NCBI GenBank assembly: GCA_036873135.1
Contig: JAPTYO010000008.1
Location: forward strand, 40,896,819 to 40,960,818
DNA length: 64,000 nt
Direction of reading: 5' to 3'
Source of the DNA: Clarkia xantiana subsp. parviflora
Taxonomy: Eukaryota; Streptophyta; Magnoliopsida; Myrtales; Onagraceae
The position numbers were made by a program, and so were the translations under genes. The notes under the pieces were generated by a model. It was given only the letters and a program-made list of their open reading frames with translations, ran no database searches and was not told the origin of the DNA. Positions 9,051 to 20,144 of the stretch are shown here, in pieces (positions within the stretch are counted from its first letter, which is position 1; each line of letters starts with the position of its first letter).

Positions 9051-9765
9051 TGTTGGATCGCGGTGGAACTCTGGTACGATCTTTGATGGCGATCCTAGCT
9101 CCTTCCCTCCATGCAATCCTGCAAGAGGGGATAGACCGGGCGGTGACCCAGAATCCCTCTCCGATGCTTAAATGAGTATCTCGTACAGACTGGCAAGCAG
9201 TAATCTCAAGTAATGTATCTCAACCCAATTGATCTGAGGTGACCTCTGCCCTTTTATAGGCGAAGAGGTGCCTCAGTTACCTGGTGAACCGTTGGGGGTG
9301 GTTAGCCCGTATCCCGCGTATCTCGGGTGTGATCCCGCCTATCTAGGCCATGATCTCGCTTATCTCAGCCACGCCCCGCGTATCTCGGCCACGCTCCGTG
9401 TATCTTAACCACGTTCCGCGTATCTCGGCCACGCCCCGCGTATCTCGGCCTTACCCTCTGATAACGAGTCCCAACTAACGTCGGGGACTCCAGAGTTATC
9501 TCGTTGTGTCACCGCTCGGGGCCCCTCGTCATCGTGACAGGGCCTATTGTTCTCAGGGATTCATCATCGGGGCCTACTCAGAGGCAGCTCGTCGGGAGCG
9601 TTCATCTCGCTTGTCAGGTCCGACTCTGTCGGGACCTCTCATCCTTGGACTCCCTTCGTCGGGATCCTTTGCCTGGGCCATCTTGGCCTTCGTTTAGGGC
9701 CCACCGGGCCTATTTGCCGTTTCCTCACCGTTAATAGGGCCTAACGGCTGTAGTCGAACCCATCA
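9051..9765 (-). repeat. 5' LTR of element A (715 bp)
   Basis: The plus strand runs from TGTTGGATC to AACCCATCA, so on the element strand it is TGATGGG...CAACA. A TATA box lies at 9251-9260 (minus strand CCTATAAAAGG). About 20-base repeats of CGCGTATCTCGGCCACGCCC fill roughly 9310-9460, just upstream of it, as an enhancer would. The GGAGAGGG...CCCCTCTTGCAGG leader motif lies near 9120-9170. Confidence 0.95.
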
Positions 9766-10523
9766 CATGGTTCCTGGACGCAGAAAACATGCATCACAAT
9801 TCATACTATCAAAAGTGTTACATGGTCCCTGGACGCAGGAATCATGTATCACAAATATTTTGACCAAATATTTTGCTAAATACTTTATCAAATATTTTAT
9901 ATCTAACACCTTTTCAAATATTTTATCAAACAAGCTTATTAGGGTTCACAAAACACTCTTTCAAAACCAAAAAATGTTTTTACGTATGCTTCCCCAACGC
10001 GGGCTGATACACGCTGGCAGGTGCGCACCCTGTTTAAAACTCATAAAATTTACAAGTAGAGTCTTGTACAACGTCGCCTTAGAGTGGAACTAAGAGACGG
10101 TATAAACTAGTATCTTGCTCAAGCTAAGATAACACATTTCAAACATACTACTTGTTAAGTCGCTATACGCGAATCACTTGACAGGTTTCGACAGATACAG
10201 CGACAAGCTATGCAGGTACAACATGCGTAACGCATTGTACAAACAATCTTGAATCAAAAGTGGCTATCGGTCACGATTACGGGGACTACGTTTACACTAC
10301 TAGTCATCCACGTTCAGTAAACACAGTAAGCGATAACGGTATGAAATATTACTAACAAGTTATCATGCAAACTGCTATGTATAAAGCAGGTTCAAACGAC
10401 GTAGTTCAAAGCGAACAAGTCACAAGCAACAATCAAAGAACAACTCCAACAAGTTTCTAAACATAGAAGCCGGGGGGCAAGCGAACTCATAACGAGTTCA
10501 ACATATCGAAAAGATGGCACAAA
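9766..10523 (+). other. Non-coding 3' region of element E
   Basis: No gene is supported. Two copies of a unit containing ACATGGT(T/C)CCTGGACGCAG occur at about 9764 and 9822, and AT-rich AAATATTTT repeats occupy 9855-9930. A 110-base block near 10020-10130 (ACAACGTCGCCTTAGAGTGG) is shared with element F. The region lies between the missing gag side and the aORF 3' end. Confidence 0.6.
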
Positions 10524-12884
10524 TCAAATGATTCCATCATCCCGGACAGGGCTGGGCGGAACAGGCAGAAGTTGCACATTAGTGCCACCACCGTCTTCTC
10601 CAAACAAAAATGCAAACTGAGATGTTGCAGTATCTAAGCGACGAAGCTCGGCAACTTGCCCAATAGCAGACTAAGCGTACGGCCCTAACTTGTCAAAAGG
10701 AAAGCCAGGAGCAAGAATGCTCACTCTACGAATAAAGTCCTCAGCAAACTCGCTGAGCATAGGAGCGGCCTTCACCGTGGCAGCAGCAGTAACCGCACTG
10801 TCAAATCCAGGAGTATAAGGGAACTTGCTAAGTCCCTCTTCAATGCCAGCCTTCATTTCTTCCTCGCGCACTTTCCGACAGGCAACCTTGTGCTTGCCCG
10901 CGTTATCAGAAATTGCCTTCTCAATGGCAGTGTTCTCAGATTCAAGCTGAACAAGGCTGGCATGATCAAAATCATAACGAGCATCAAAATCCGTCTTCTT
11001 CAACGAAAGACGACGCACTTCGTCCTTATCTTCCTCAAGCTCCTTGGACAAAGTGGCAGCTTTGTCAGCAATGGCACGCCTCTCCTGGACAAGCTCCAAC
11101 ATGAAGGAGGCCATGTGCACCATATCAGAAACAACCTGAAAACAAGGAGACAATAAACATACATGTTCGGGAACAATGAACATAGCAAAGTGAAAAAAGA
11201 TACTCACTGGAGTGAATCCAGATAGCGATCTCTCAACAAAAGTGCGTGCCTCCTCGTCACTCGAGGGCCGAAAAACTCGATCACCAGGAGGAATAGATCG
11301 ATGAAGAACGCGCACGCCAACTTCAGGCATGCTCAGCTGGGAGTTCTTGGGAAAAGTAAGATCTCCTGCCACATATGGCATCCACTTACCATCTGAAATG
11401 TCACCTTCCAAAGGACGAAGCAAATCCGCACGCCCAAGTGGCAGGATCCCTACATGCACACCAAACAGAGTTATGCAAAAGCCAAAAACAAAAGCGCACA
11501 AAAGCACATAATCAAGTGTTAAGCTTATACCAGAAGGAAGAAAACGTTCCACCTCGGACCGCTCCTTCGAGCGGGGGGCAGACAATGCATCCTCGCAACC
11601 GTCAACTTCCTTCCCTTTATGACAGGAAGGAGTAGGGACGGTCACAGTAGTCTTTGGACGCTTCGAACTGCTCGAAGAACGTGCCCCAGTGGTGGACCGT
11701 TTGGAAGAGTCAGGAACGGCAACAACGCGATCAGTAACAAGCGTCGCGCGACCTGCAAGTAACATGCAAAGTTACAACCCAACCAAGAGAGTACATAAGG
11801 AAGATTGTTCTTTTAAAACCATCTACCCTTTTCAAGTCTAGAAGCCGCCGATGCTCCAGAAGCAAGAGGAGGAGCAATCCTTCCGCTAGAAGCAATCTTG
11901 CGAGCGGCCGCCGTCTGCAAAGACGAGCTTTTTCTGTCAAACCAACCTACAGTGCAACACGGTAAAAGGTTATAAAAATGATTAACATACCGAAGCTGCA
12001 GAAGGGAGCACATGAATCCCAGCATCAACTAATTCCTGATCGGATGCACGCAGCGAGCAAGTAAAGTCGCGCGACTGTTGACAGTGGTATATCTTCTTTA
12101 TCACCTCCCTATCCGACAAAGAAAGTTCCCGAAAGGCTGGCGCAGGATCAGACTTCCGAACATACTCGACATCCCAAGTCGTTCCCGCATCATGAACAAA
12201 AAAGTAATGATGTCTCCAATGATCAGCAGACTGATCCGCTGCGGCGACTAATCGGTAACTAGAATCCCACTTGGCTTCTCCAAGACCGAGCTCCTCAAAA
12301 CCATCGCTTTGCAAATTCGGCCAACGAACCTTTACACTGCACAATCCTGCAGAGTCTGGACTCTTAAGCTGGTAGAAGCAGCGAAAGAGGGTGCGAGAGT
12401 AACGCCAGGATTGTTGGTGAAGCAACACTCTAAAAGAAGTCCATACTCGAATCCCGTTAGGCGCAAGATCTAAATGGGAAATCCCGTAACCGTTACAGAG
12501 CTCAATCAAGTCAGAGCAGTAGGGAAACCACAGACCTTCCCTAACATGAGATGTGTACACAACGGATAAATCTACAGGCGGAGGAGTAGCATCTCCTAAA
12601 CTGCTATCATGGAGTATCTCAAAGGGGTAAAAAGCTTCGGTACAAGCGTCGAGTCCGGAAGCACTCGCATACAAGGTGAACAGGGATCTATCCAAGCGGT
12701 TAGTATAATACCTAACCAACACCTAAGTCTCGCCAGCAAGAGACGCCCCAACAAAAGGACCAGCAGCTACAGCCTCGTCGGTGTCTAAAACACTATCTAC
12801 TGGCAAAGCCGGGTCTACTTCCAAGTCGTCCTCTATATCAGAATTAAAGGGAGTCTGCGATAGAGGAGGGATAGACTTACTCAT
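10524..12884 (-). pseudogene. Antisense aORF of element E, broken
   Basis: The start (ATGAGTAAG, MSKS) is at 12884. The N-terminal half carries the PF04195-like domain (GLWFPYCSDLIELCNGYGIS, then VWTSFRVLLHQQSWRYSRTLFRCFYQL). An intron at 11986-11947 and another at 11826-11753 match introns at equal places in D, F and H. A basic region (SSSSSKRPKTTVTVP) follows, then a long coiled coil (residues MASFMLELVQERRAIADKAA onward), which in the related genes may mediate dimerisation. Nonsense codons sit at 12725-12723 (TAG) and 10673-10671 (TAG). Similarity to F continues past the second one to a TGA at 10524. Function unknown. Confidence 0.78.
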
Positions 12885-12954
12885 TGCAACAACTTAGTCA
12901 AAAGGAAGGAAGCTCCACAAGAGGTTACCACGGCTCCACAATCTGCAAAAATCA

Positions 12955-13075
12955 AGCAGAAGTCAACGCGCATAGCAAAAGTCAACGCGCGTAGCAAAAG
13001 TCAACGCGCATAGAGAAAGTCAACGCGCGTATCAAAAGGTCCACGCACATAGCAAAGTTGGTACGTACGATAAAA
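12955..13075 (+). repeat. About 20-bp tandem repeat upstream of the E aORF
   Basis: Five imperfect copies of AAAAGTCAACGCGC(A/G)TAGC lie 70-190 bases upstream of the aORF start, in its leader. They have no match in the equivalent part of F that I could see. Confidence 0.8.
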
Positions 13076-14273
13076 GGGACTAACGTCTTAAGAGACTATC
13101 ATGCAAACGATGGTACTAACGCAACGAACCGCAAGGATCGAACGCGACAACACTTAGGTAAAATATTTCTCTAAGGCGTTAAAACGACAAACCATTACTC
13201 CTAAAGTCATTTGGCAATCCCCGTCAACCAAAAAACCCACCAAGGGAAAAAATTACGCATACCGACCAAAAAGCCTCTACACTAAGACACGGGGGCACTA
13301 TGTCCAAACGAGGAATTCTACCTCAACTATCCACGGAAATGAAAAATCGTCTAACTCATGGACCAACGGCGATAATAACGGCAACCAATCAGCAATTATT
13401 CGACATACAAGCACCAATAAGCAGTTCCACACGACAACAACGACAAATAGCTCAAACGGACAACAATACGGCGACATTCGAAATGAAGTCGAAGCTGTCC
13501 TATAAAATAGAGTTTCCAAATTACCTCAAAACGTGATGAAAAGTATCACAATGGACTCCCCTCGTTGAGACGATTTCGGAAAGGTAAGGACCGCGACGAG
13601 CAGAGCCCGGGAAGGCGGCGCGTGGGTCACACGCGCCGGCAAGGCAGATCTCACGCGGCGGCGCGTTAGGGCGCGTCCGGCGTCTCCTGGCGATTCCGAA
13701 GGCGGCGCTGGAATCCTCGTGACAATCTGAGTCGATTGGTGGTGTCAATTGCTGAAAACAAGTCAAGGATTTAACACGAAACCTTCGGGATATGCCTAAA
13801 GCTCTACGACGGTGAAGAAATTATGAACACACAATCAATTTCGGGAAATGATGAAGGAATTACCTGCAAAGAAGATGGAATAATGAATTCCCAAGGTGCT
13901 GGAAGGATAGTTGGGGATGTGTGTAGTTACATATCCCAAAAGATGCTTTGTTGATAAGGATTAAATGATTAACTTATCTACACTCACGCCTAAACACTTA
14001 TGGTATACTCCACCCTCTCTTCTAAATATCTACTCCTACGTACGTGATTATTTTGATATTGCACGTATCAAACTCGTCATTCTACACGCGTGTTTCCATA
14101 TCGCATGATTCATGATTTGATAATCGCTAAGCCGTTTTAAAAGCGTACGGTTTATATTTCTTGCATTACGTAATTACGATCTTGCCATGATCATTACTTG
14201 TGCATGCATATTGATAAAGGCATGATCGCATGATGTATTACTAATTGCTTATGTCTCTAACAATAACCATACT
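13076..14273 (-). other. Leader and spacer region of the E aORF
   Basis: A GC-rich patch (about 13560-13740) stands out from AT-rich surroundings. Similar GC-rich patches lie upstream of the aORF in D, F, G and H, so this is probably the 5' leader of the antisense transcript. The rest shows no gene. The last five bases (ATACT) are the left TSD of element D. Confidence 0.5.
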
Positions 14274-15021
14274 TGTTAGGTTCCAAGTCTAGGGTCAACG
14301 GGCGGTCGACCTAAGTCTCGTTCCTCACTGGAGATGTTGCGGATTTGGTGCTCTCGGGTTGTGTCTTCCTAGCCTGTGTCCTTCTGTCCTTAGCTTCTCT
14401 TCTCTTCTCGTCCTGCAAGAGGGGCAATACCAGGCACAGAGGGGGGGGGGTGGTGCCTGATGAACCCTCTCCGATGCCTAAGTCAGTACGGTTTTAGAGA
14501 GATAAAGCTAGAGAGATGTAAGAGCAAAATTATGCAACTTGTCAAGATAATCAAATGAATAGTGGGAGGGTTGTATTTATAGGCAACGGTGTCATTAAGG
14601 TGGCTTAATGACATCGTTAACCTTTAAACACAGTTAATTAACCTTAGAACACGTAATTAAGGCCTTAAGGTACGGAGAAGGTTGGCGGATATAAACCGAG
14701 TATGGGAGTCTAAAAACAGTGTCGGGGCCCTTGGGGGGAGGAAAATCCGACCCCCAAGGGTAGGGGTTGGGTGTGGCCACCCAACCCCTCCTAGGGGAGA
14801 TCGGGTTGGCTGACCAGATCTCCCCTAGGGGAGGTCGGGTGTGGCCACCCGACCTCACCTAGGTGAGTCTAACTTGGCCGGACGAGTATTTTGGCCTCGT
14901 CCGGACCGTTGGTGTTTTCGCGAGGTGTTCGGGTTGAAGTTTCGATTTACAATCATTAACGGGGTGATCAAAATAAAACGATTCGGAAGTCAACGGGTTA
15001 AAATTGGGCGTATATCCATCA
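14274..15021 (-). repeat. 3' LTR of element D (748 bp)
   Basis: It starts TGTTAGGTTCC and ends ATATCCATCA on the plus strand. The U3 part (about 14715-14875) is an array of palindromic modules spaced by CCTAGG or CCTAGGGG. The minus-strand TATA box CCTATAAATA is near 14573-14584. It is 71 bases longer than its partner because the partner has lost hairpin modules. Confidence 0.95.
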
Positions 15022-15063
15022 CATGCCCCCGAGTCAACCAATGGCCTGACCCTTGATTGACTC
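15022..15063 (-). other. Polypurine tract and adjacent stem-loop, element D
   Basis: On the minus strand, GAGTCAA (15063-15057) and TTGACTC (15037-15031) can pair as a stem, followed at once by GGGGGCATG and the LTR TG. The same arrangement is found in E, F, G and H. Confidence 0.75.
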
Positions 15064-16512
15064 TATTTTAGGATGGTATGACACGCGCAATTTGAAGCCG
15101 GGATTTTACCTTCTGTCTGAATGCTTACTTACCCATGGATGTGTGCCTCTGACTCTGCCCCCTGCCTTATAAGATAGAGGAATTGTAAGTGTCAGAATAG
15201 CACAGACACGTGTCCAAGCACGCGTCCGTCTGAGGTGGAAATAATAAATCTATCCTTGCTACGGGCGCATACTCAAAAAATACATGCTCGCATAGGAATG
15301 CAATACGAATACAGCTAAGCGATTCATACTTCAATTTTATGCCGGGATTTGTCTAAGTGGAGAAAAATTTTAATTTTGGTCTAAAATTTTTCTAAGTATG
15401 GGATGCTTAAAAATAAACCCATGGGATGTTAACTTGAGTGGAGATATGCCTAACCATAGTCTAAGGGAGGTAAAGATGATAGTTTTCCTTTAACCCTTAG
15501 ATCTCATCTAATTTTGAATGGAGGGTTGTGATTATGTCACCTTAAAAAACCCTACACCTTTTCAAATATATAGGGGAGTAAAGAAATTACCTCACTTAGC
15601 CACCATTGTCATCTTTTTCCTTTCTCCTCACACTTGGAGACCAAGGGTGGAAATCTTGCACACCAAGGGAGAGGGGCCGGCCAAAATTCTGGTGGTGGAC
15701 CAGAAATTCCGACCGGCACAGACGAAGGGGAATCACCGGCACGGCATGGGGCTAAGGCGACGGCAGCAGCTCCCGGCGGCACGGCGGAGGCGAGGTGGTC
15801 CGACAGCTCGAGGCGGCGTGGACCAAGGCGGGGACGGTGGTCGACGGCGAAGCTGTCCCAGACGACGACAGCACCAGGTCCGGCGGGGGCGGTCGACAGC
15901 GAGGCGGAGCAGCTCCGGCGTGACCTAGGGCGGCTTCCGGCGACGGAGGGGCCTGGTTTCCGGCGATCTTCAAACTCGAATTCGGGACCCGTTTATCGAA
16001 TCGGGTCGGGTTTTCCCATGGTCCACTCTTTTCCTTCTCGATACCGTGTAAAATGTTGATTTTTGAATTGCCGACACTCGATTGTCGATATTTGATTGAA
16101 TATGTGATTGCCGCGGATAGCGGTAGATAGTCGTGGATTTGGGAAAAAAAATTTGGCCGGTCGTCCGGAGATAGTTTTTTGTCCGATTGAACTATTCCCG
16201 TTTTAAATTTGATGTCGAGGCGCCATTTGTGTGTTGATTTCCGTTGGGGGGTGTAATTGTAATTTTGCCCGAGAACTGACTTTAGGTTCGAACAGAATTG
16301 TCCGATTTGGTTGCCATGGTGTCCTTGGCGCATGTTTGTTATCTTTGTTGGATGTCTTCGAATCTTTGGTTGTTGTTGTTGGTCGAGTACCAGGGTACTC
16401 CTGGTTTTTCTGAAATTTTCTTGTTTTGACGTCTATCATGCCGTGGCAGGTGCTGTATTCCTGGTGGTGTCCCCGTACGCAAACTCTGCAAAGGCGTTAT
16501 ATCCTTCGAAGG
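15064..16512 (+). promoter_or_regulatory. Leader and putative promoter of the D aORF
   Basis: A TATA-like box TCAAATATATAGGGGAG lies at about 15562-15578, facing the aORF, and recurs in H near 60575-60592. A GC-rich stretch (15640-16010), which I read as leader and not as a gene, follows. It is purine/GC-rich in every frame and has no conserved frame between D and H. The remaining sequence to 16512 may hold a long leader intron. Confidence 0.5.
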
Positions 16513-18399
16513 ATGAGTAAGTCCCTCTTTCTCTTCTATTTGTCGCATTACTTCCTTTCCTGTCATTAGCTTGGTGTCGCGATCTGAGCCGGGGTGTTAG
16601 TCGAAACTTGATTCGAACTTTGGGATTTCATGTTACCTTTGACTTAGGTCTTGCTGCTTTGTCGGAGAACCACCTGACTAGGTCTGATTATAACGAGCAC
16701 GTTACTTTAGGTGATATCTGCCCCTTAGATGAGCCTCTATATCCCTTCCTCCCCTCCTTGGGGAATACCCGCCAGACAGTGACAGAGCCTCCAAGGGGGA
16801 AGGTCGTTGTTTACCCTTCCCAGATTCGATTTGGATTGCGGCTGCCTTACTGCGATGATCTTGTAGAATTGAGTAGGTTCTTTAGGATCTCCCCTGTGAA
16901 CCTTGCTCCTAGTGCTATCCGTATCCGGGTGGGCTTCCGGGTGTTATGCCACTGGTACTCCTGTAAGTACTCACTGGTTTTGTTCCGTTGCTTCTATCGA
17001 TTCCAATATCAGAGGAAGGTAGGCTTTGCGAGTTTTGTAACTCGGCATCCATCCCTTAAAGATTCCCGGTTTGCTGACTTTGGGTTGAGTGGGGTCGAGT
17101 GGAATACTTCTCTTTGCTTCGTGGCCCGGAGCGATAACTCAGCGAGCCACTGGGCCAAACATTATTTCTTCATTACGGATCGGTATGTTACTTGGTCAGT
17201 CTTGAATGAGGATCGGTCAGACGGCTGGCCTGCCTTTGGGGAGTTCTCTTCCGCGGATTCAGAGACTATGAAGGCCATCTATGAGAGCAACAGGACCCAG
17301 TCATACTGCCCTGTGTCCTTAGTGACTGAGACGGATCTTTATGAAGCAGGGATCAGTTTGACTCATGACTCCGGGGGTTCGGTATGTTACTTAGTCTTCT
17401 CATCTGCATTTACTTTCTGCTTTTTTCTTGTAGGTTGGTTTCACGGGAAAACATATAACGTGCAGGCGGCACCGGTCGATCTGAGCAAGAGGAGGGCTCC
17501 ATCTAGCTCTACCCTGAAGAAGTCTCCCATGCTTGGGAAAACTGCTGGGGCCTCTGGTATACTTCCTTCTCTTTGCCTCTTTATGGTATACTTGTGTTTT
17601 TTCTTATTCTTGTTTTTCTTGCATTGCTAGGGCACTCTCCCCTGGTGACCGAGAGGGTTGTCTCCGTAGGCAAGGGCTCTGGACCTTCTAAGTCCAAGTC
17701 GCAGAGGTCCGACTCTGAGGCGGGGGCCTCGGCTGTCAAGAGGAAGAAAGCTGCATATCCTTCTCCGCCTGTTGTTTGTCCCCTGACCCTGTCTCGTGAC
17801 AAAGAGATGGTGGTCGAAGAGGCGCCTTCCCGAGCTGATAAAGGGAAGCGACCTGTTGGTGATGGTTCCCCTGCCCCCCTGATGTCCCTGAAGGCGGAGC
17901 TTGCCACTGCCACTGAGAAGGCTCGCCTATCTGATCTGAAGATGCAGGAGCTCAGGGACCAAGTGTCCTTACTTGAGACCACCGTAGGTAGCTTACGCCG
18001 GGAGGCTGAGGTCGCATCTTCACTCCATTCTGAGGAGTTGCGGAAATTAGAGGCAAGGTGCCGGGCATAGGAGAGGACTGTCGCAGTGTCTGAGTACAAG
18101 GCTTCCTCTGCCTTTACTGCTGACTACAGTGTGCGGATTACTCAGGAGATGAACCAGTTTGGTGAGTATCTCGTTGATCATATTTTTTGCATTGATCCTC
18201 AGTTTCCGGTTGGTGATCTTGGTGATTTTGGACCGTACGCTACTGGTTACATGGCTGTGGATGCTACGAGCCTGCCCCTACACAGGTGGATGCTACGCCT
18301 GTGGATATTGACACTTCGGACTCTTCCTCCTCTTCCTCCATCTCTGCTGGTGGTTCGGCCTCAGGGGGTCAGGGTGACTCCCCAGAGGGCTCTGGTTGA
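16513..18399 (+). pseudogene. Antisense aORF of element D, broken
   Basis: The proposed gene starts with a 4-base first exon (ATGA, 16513-16516) followed by GTAAGT. Exon 2 (16570-17385) joins in frame and holds the PF04195-like domain (FGLRLPYCDDLVELSRFFRI near 16830). Introns 17386-17433 and 17557-17630 have GT/AG ends and give an open join. Exon 4 has a basic segment (AVKRKKA) and then a coiled coil. Compared with H, the part between 'GDGSPAP' and 'SLKAELATA' is deleted (near 17880), a GAG has become TAG at 18068-18070, and a rearrangement near 18260 shifts frame before the acidic Ser/Asp-rich tail. Likely non-functional. Confidence 0.8.
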
Positions 18400-18783
18400 T
18401 GTATTGACATCTTACTATCTTTGTATATACGACCATACTCTTTCTCCCCTTTGATGGGTTGAGTATCTTTTGGGGTTGCTGTGGGATTTCGTGTTGCTTT
18501 CCTTTGTCGTATTGTGTTTTTGGCTGTGTGGTTCACTTTCCTTTTCATGGGTACTTCGTATGCTTTTGTACGTACTCTTTTGATTATGGACTCTTCTCTT
18601 GGTGTATTTCCTTTACTTATCCTTCTTTTGTGTTTTCCTTCATGCCATGCCTGCTATCTCATCAAGAAAAAACATTATGTGTTCTTCATAGCACTTTACT
18701 TTTAAATTACTTTCTCATGGGATCCTTCTTAGTATGGTGTAATGATCTTTTGATACCCTTTGAATGGTATGTATGGTGTTGCT
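18400..18783 (+). other. Spacer after the D aORF
   Basis: This T-rich stretch, with many TTTTC and CTTTT runs, is probably the 3' untranslated end of the aORF transcript. It matches 56816-57200 of H in the opposite orientation. No gene is supported. Confidence 0.55.
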
Positions 18784-19895
18784 AGACCAAAGATACGCTC
18801 TTGGTGGGCGTTGAATACTGTTCACGAGATACGCTCCCGGAGGGCACCAGTAGTTAGACCAAAGATACGCTCTTGGTGGACGGTTAATACTGTTCACGAG
18901 ATACGCTCCCGGAGGGCACCAGTAGTTAGACCAAAGATACGCTCTAGGTGGGCGTTGAAACTGTTCACGAGATACGCTCCCGGAGGGCACCAGTAGTTAG
19001 ACCAAAGATACGCTCTAGGTGGGCGGTTAATACTGTTCACGAGATACGCTCCCGGAGGGCACCAGTAGTTAGACCAAAGATACGCTCTAGGTTGGCGGTT
19101 AATACTGTTCACGAGATACGCTCCCGGAGGGCACCAGTAGTTAGACCAAAGATACGCTCTAGGTGGGCGTTGAAACTGTTCATGAGATACGCTCCCGGAG
19201 GGCACCAGTAGTTAGACCAAAGATACGCTCTAGGTGGGCGTTGAAACTTTTCACGAGATACGCTTCCGGAGGGCGTCGAAACTGTTCACGAGATACGCTC
19301 CCGGAGGGCACCAGTAGTTAGACCAAAGATACGCTCTAGGTGGGCGTCGAAGCTGGTAGTTTGAAATCTACCTCAAGATACGCTCTTGGGGGCGTCGAAT
19401 CTGGTAGTGTTTTTTCTACCTCAAGATAAGCTCTTGGGGGCGTCGAATCTGGTAGGTTGCAAATCTACCTCAAGATACGCTCCTGGGGGCGTCGAAGGTC
19501 GTAGTTTTAGAAACTACTCTCAAGATACGCTCTTGGGGGCGTCGAAATTCGTAGTTTTTGGAAACCACTCTCAAGATACGCTCTTGGTGCGTCGAAGGTC
19601 GTAGTATAGAAACTACTCTCAAGATACGCTCTTGGGGGCGTCGAAGGTCGTAGTATAAAAACTACTCTCAAGATACGCTCTTGGGGGCGTCGAAGGTCGT
19701 AGTATAAAAACTACTCTCAAGATACGCTCTTGGGGGCGTCGAAGGTCGTAGTATAAAAACTACTCTCAAGATACGCTCTTGGGGGCGTCGAATCTGTTCG
19801 CGGGATAGGCTCCCGGAGAGCACAGGTTTCGTAGTTTTTGGAACTACTCTCAAGATACGCTCTTGGTGGCGTTGAATGTGTTGTTGACTTGACGT
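18784..19895. repeat. Compound tandem repeat of element D
   Basis: The first half has about seven or eight copies of a 72-base unit (AGACCAAAGATACGCTCTAG ... GGGCACCAGTAGTT). The second half has about ten copies of a 49-base unit (GGTCGTAGTATAAAAACTAC ... CTCTTGGGGGCG). Both share the core AAGATACGCTC. It separates the gag2 3' end from the aORF 3' end. Translations across it give repetitive peptides that I do not regard as genes. Confidence 0.95.
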
Positions 19896-20144
19896 CATAT
19901 CTGTGTAAGGATAACTCAATGATTATATCATCTCCTTTTTTAAAAAATACTCTTGAGTAACTTCTACTTCATTAGGAGCATTCAAGGCTTTATGTACACA
20001 TGGGATGCCTTGGGTGGATCAAGGCACCCTTTGGAGGAAATCAAAGATAGTTGTAGAGTTGGAGTAACTTCGTGAGTTCTCCTTCTCAAAAGTTGTTTTT
20101 GGAAAACTTAGAAAGCTTGAACATGCAAAGTGCTAAATATGAAA
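19896..20144. other. Spacer between repeat array and gag2 of D
   Basis: This unique sequence is shared with H (about 55530-55790, inverted). It contains no gene and is probably the 3' untranslated end of the sense message. Confidence 0.5.

Larger units (their letters stand above)
1..9765 (-). mobile_element. Element A: Ty3/gypsy Tat-lineage LTR retrotransposon
   Basis: On the minus strand the order is 5' LTR (9765-9051), primer site, gag-protease, RT-RNase H, second RNase H, integrase, tandem repeats, antisense aORF, polypurine tract and a partial 3' LTR (201-1). Dual RNase H and an antisense 3' gene are known features of Tat elements. The left LTR is cut by the window edge, so its left TSD cannot be seen; the right flank reads CATGG. 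It lies inside element E, whose sequence resumes at 9766. Coding regions carry one nonsense codon and two frameshifts in gag-pol and two frameshifts plus an exon loss in the aORF, so it is not autonomous. Element B is a full relative and C a close deletion derivative. Confidence 0.93.

Noticed and set aside
10890..11635. Plus-strand frames opposite the E aORF
   Set aside because: They lie opposite a supported coding region and show no family resemblance.
15518..16059. GC-rich open frames upstream of the D aORF (and 60072-60419 in H)
   Set aside because: They are Arg/Gly/Pro-rich in several frames at once, and the D and H copies do not preserve a common frame; probably leader sequence.
18715..19211. 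Open frames with repeated YLWSNYWCPPGAYL-like peptides, and similar ones at 55777-56304
   Set aside because: They are translations of the tandem arrays, occur on both strands, and have no upstream signals or known family.
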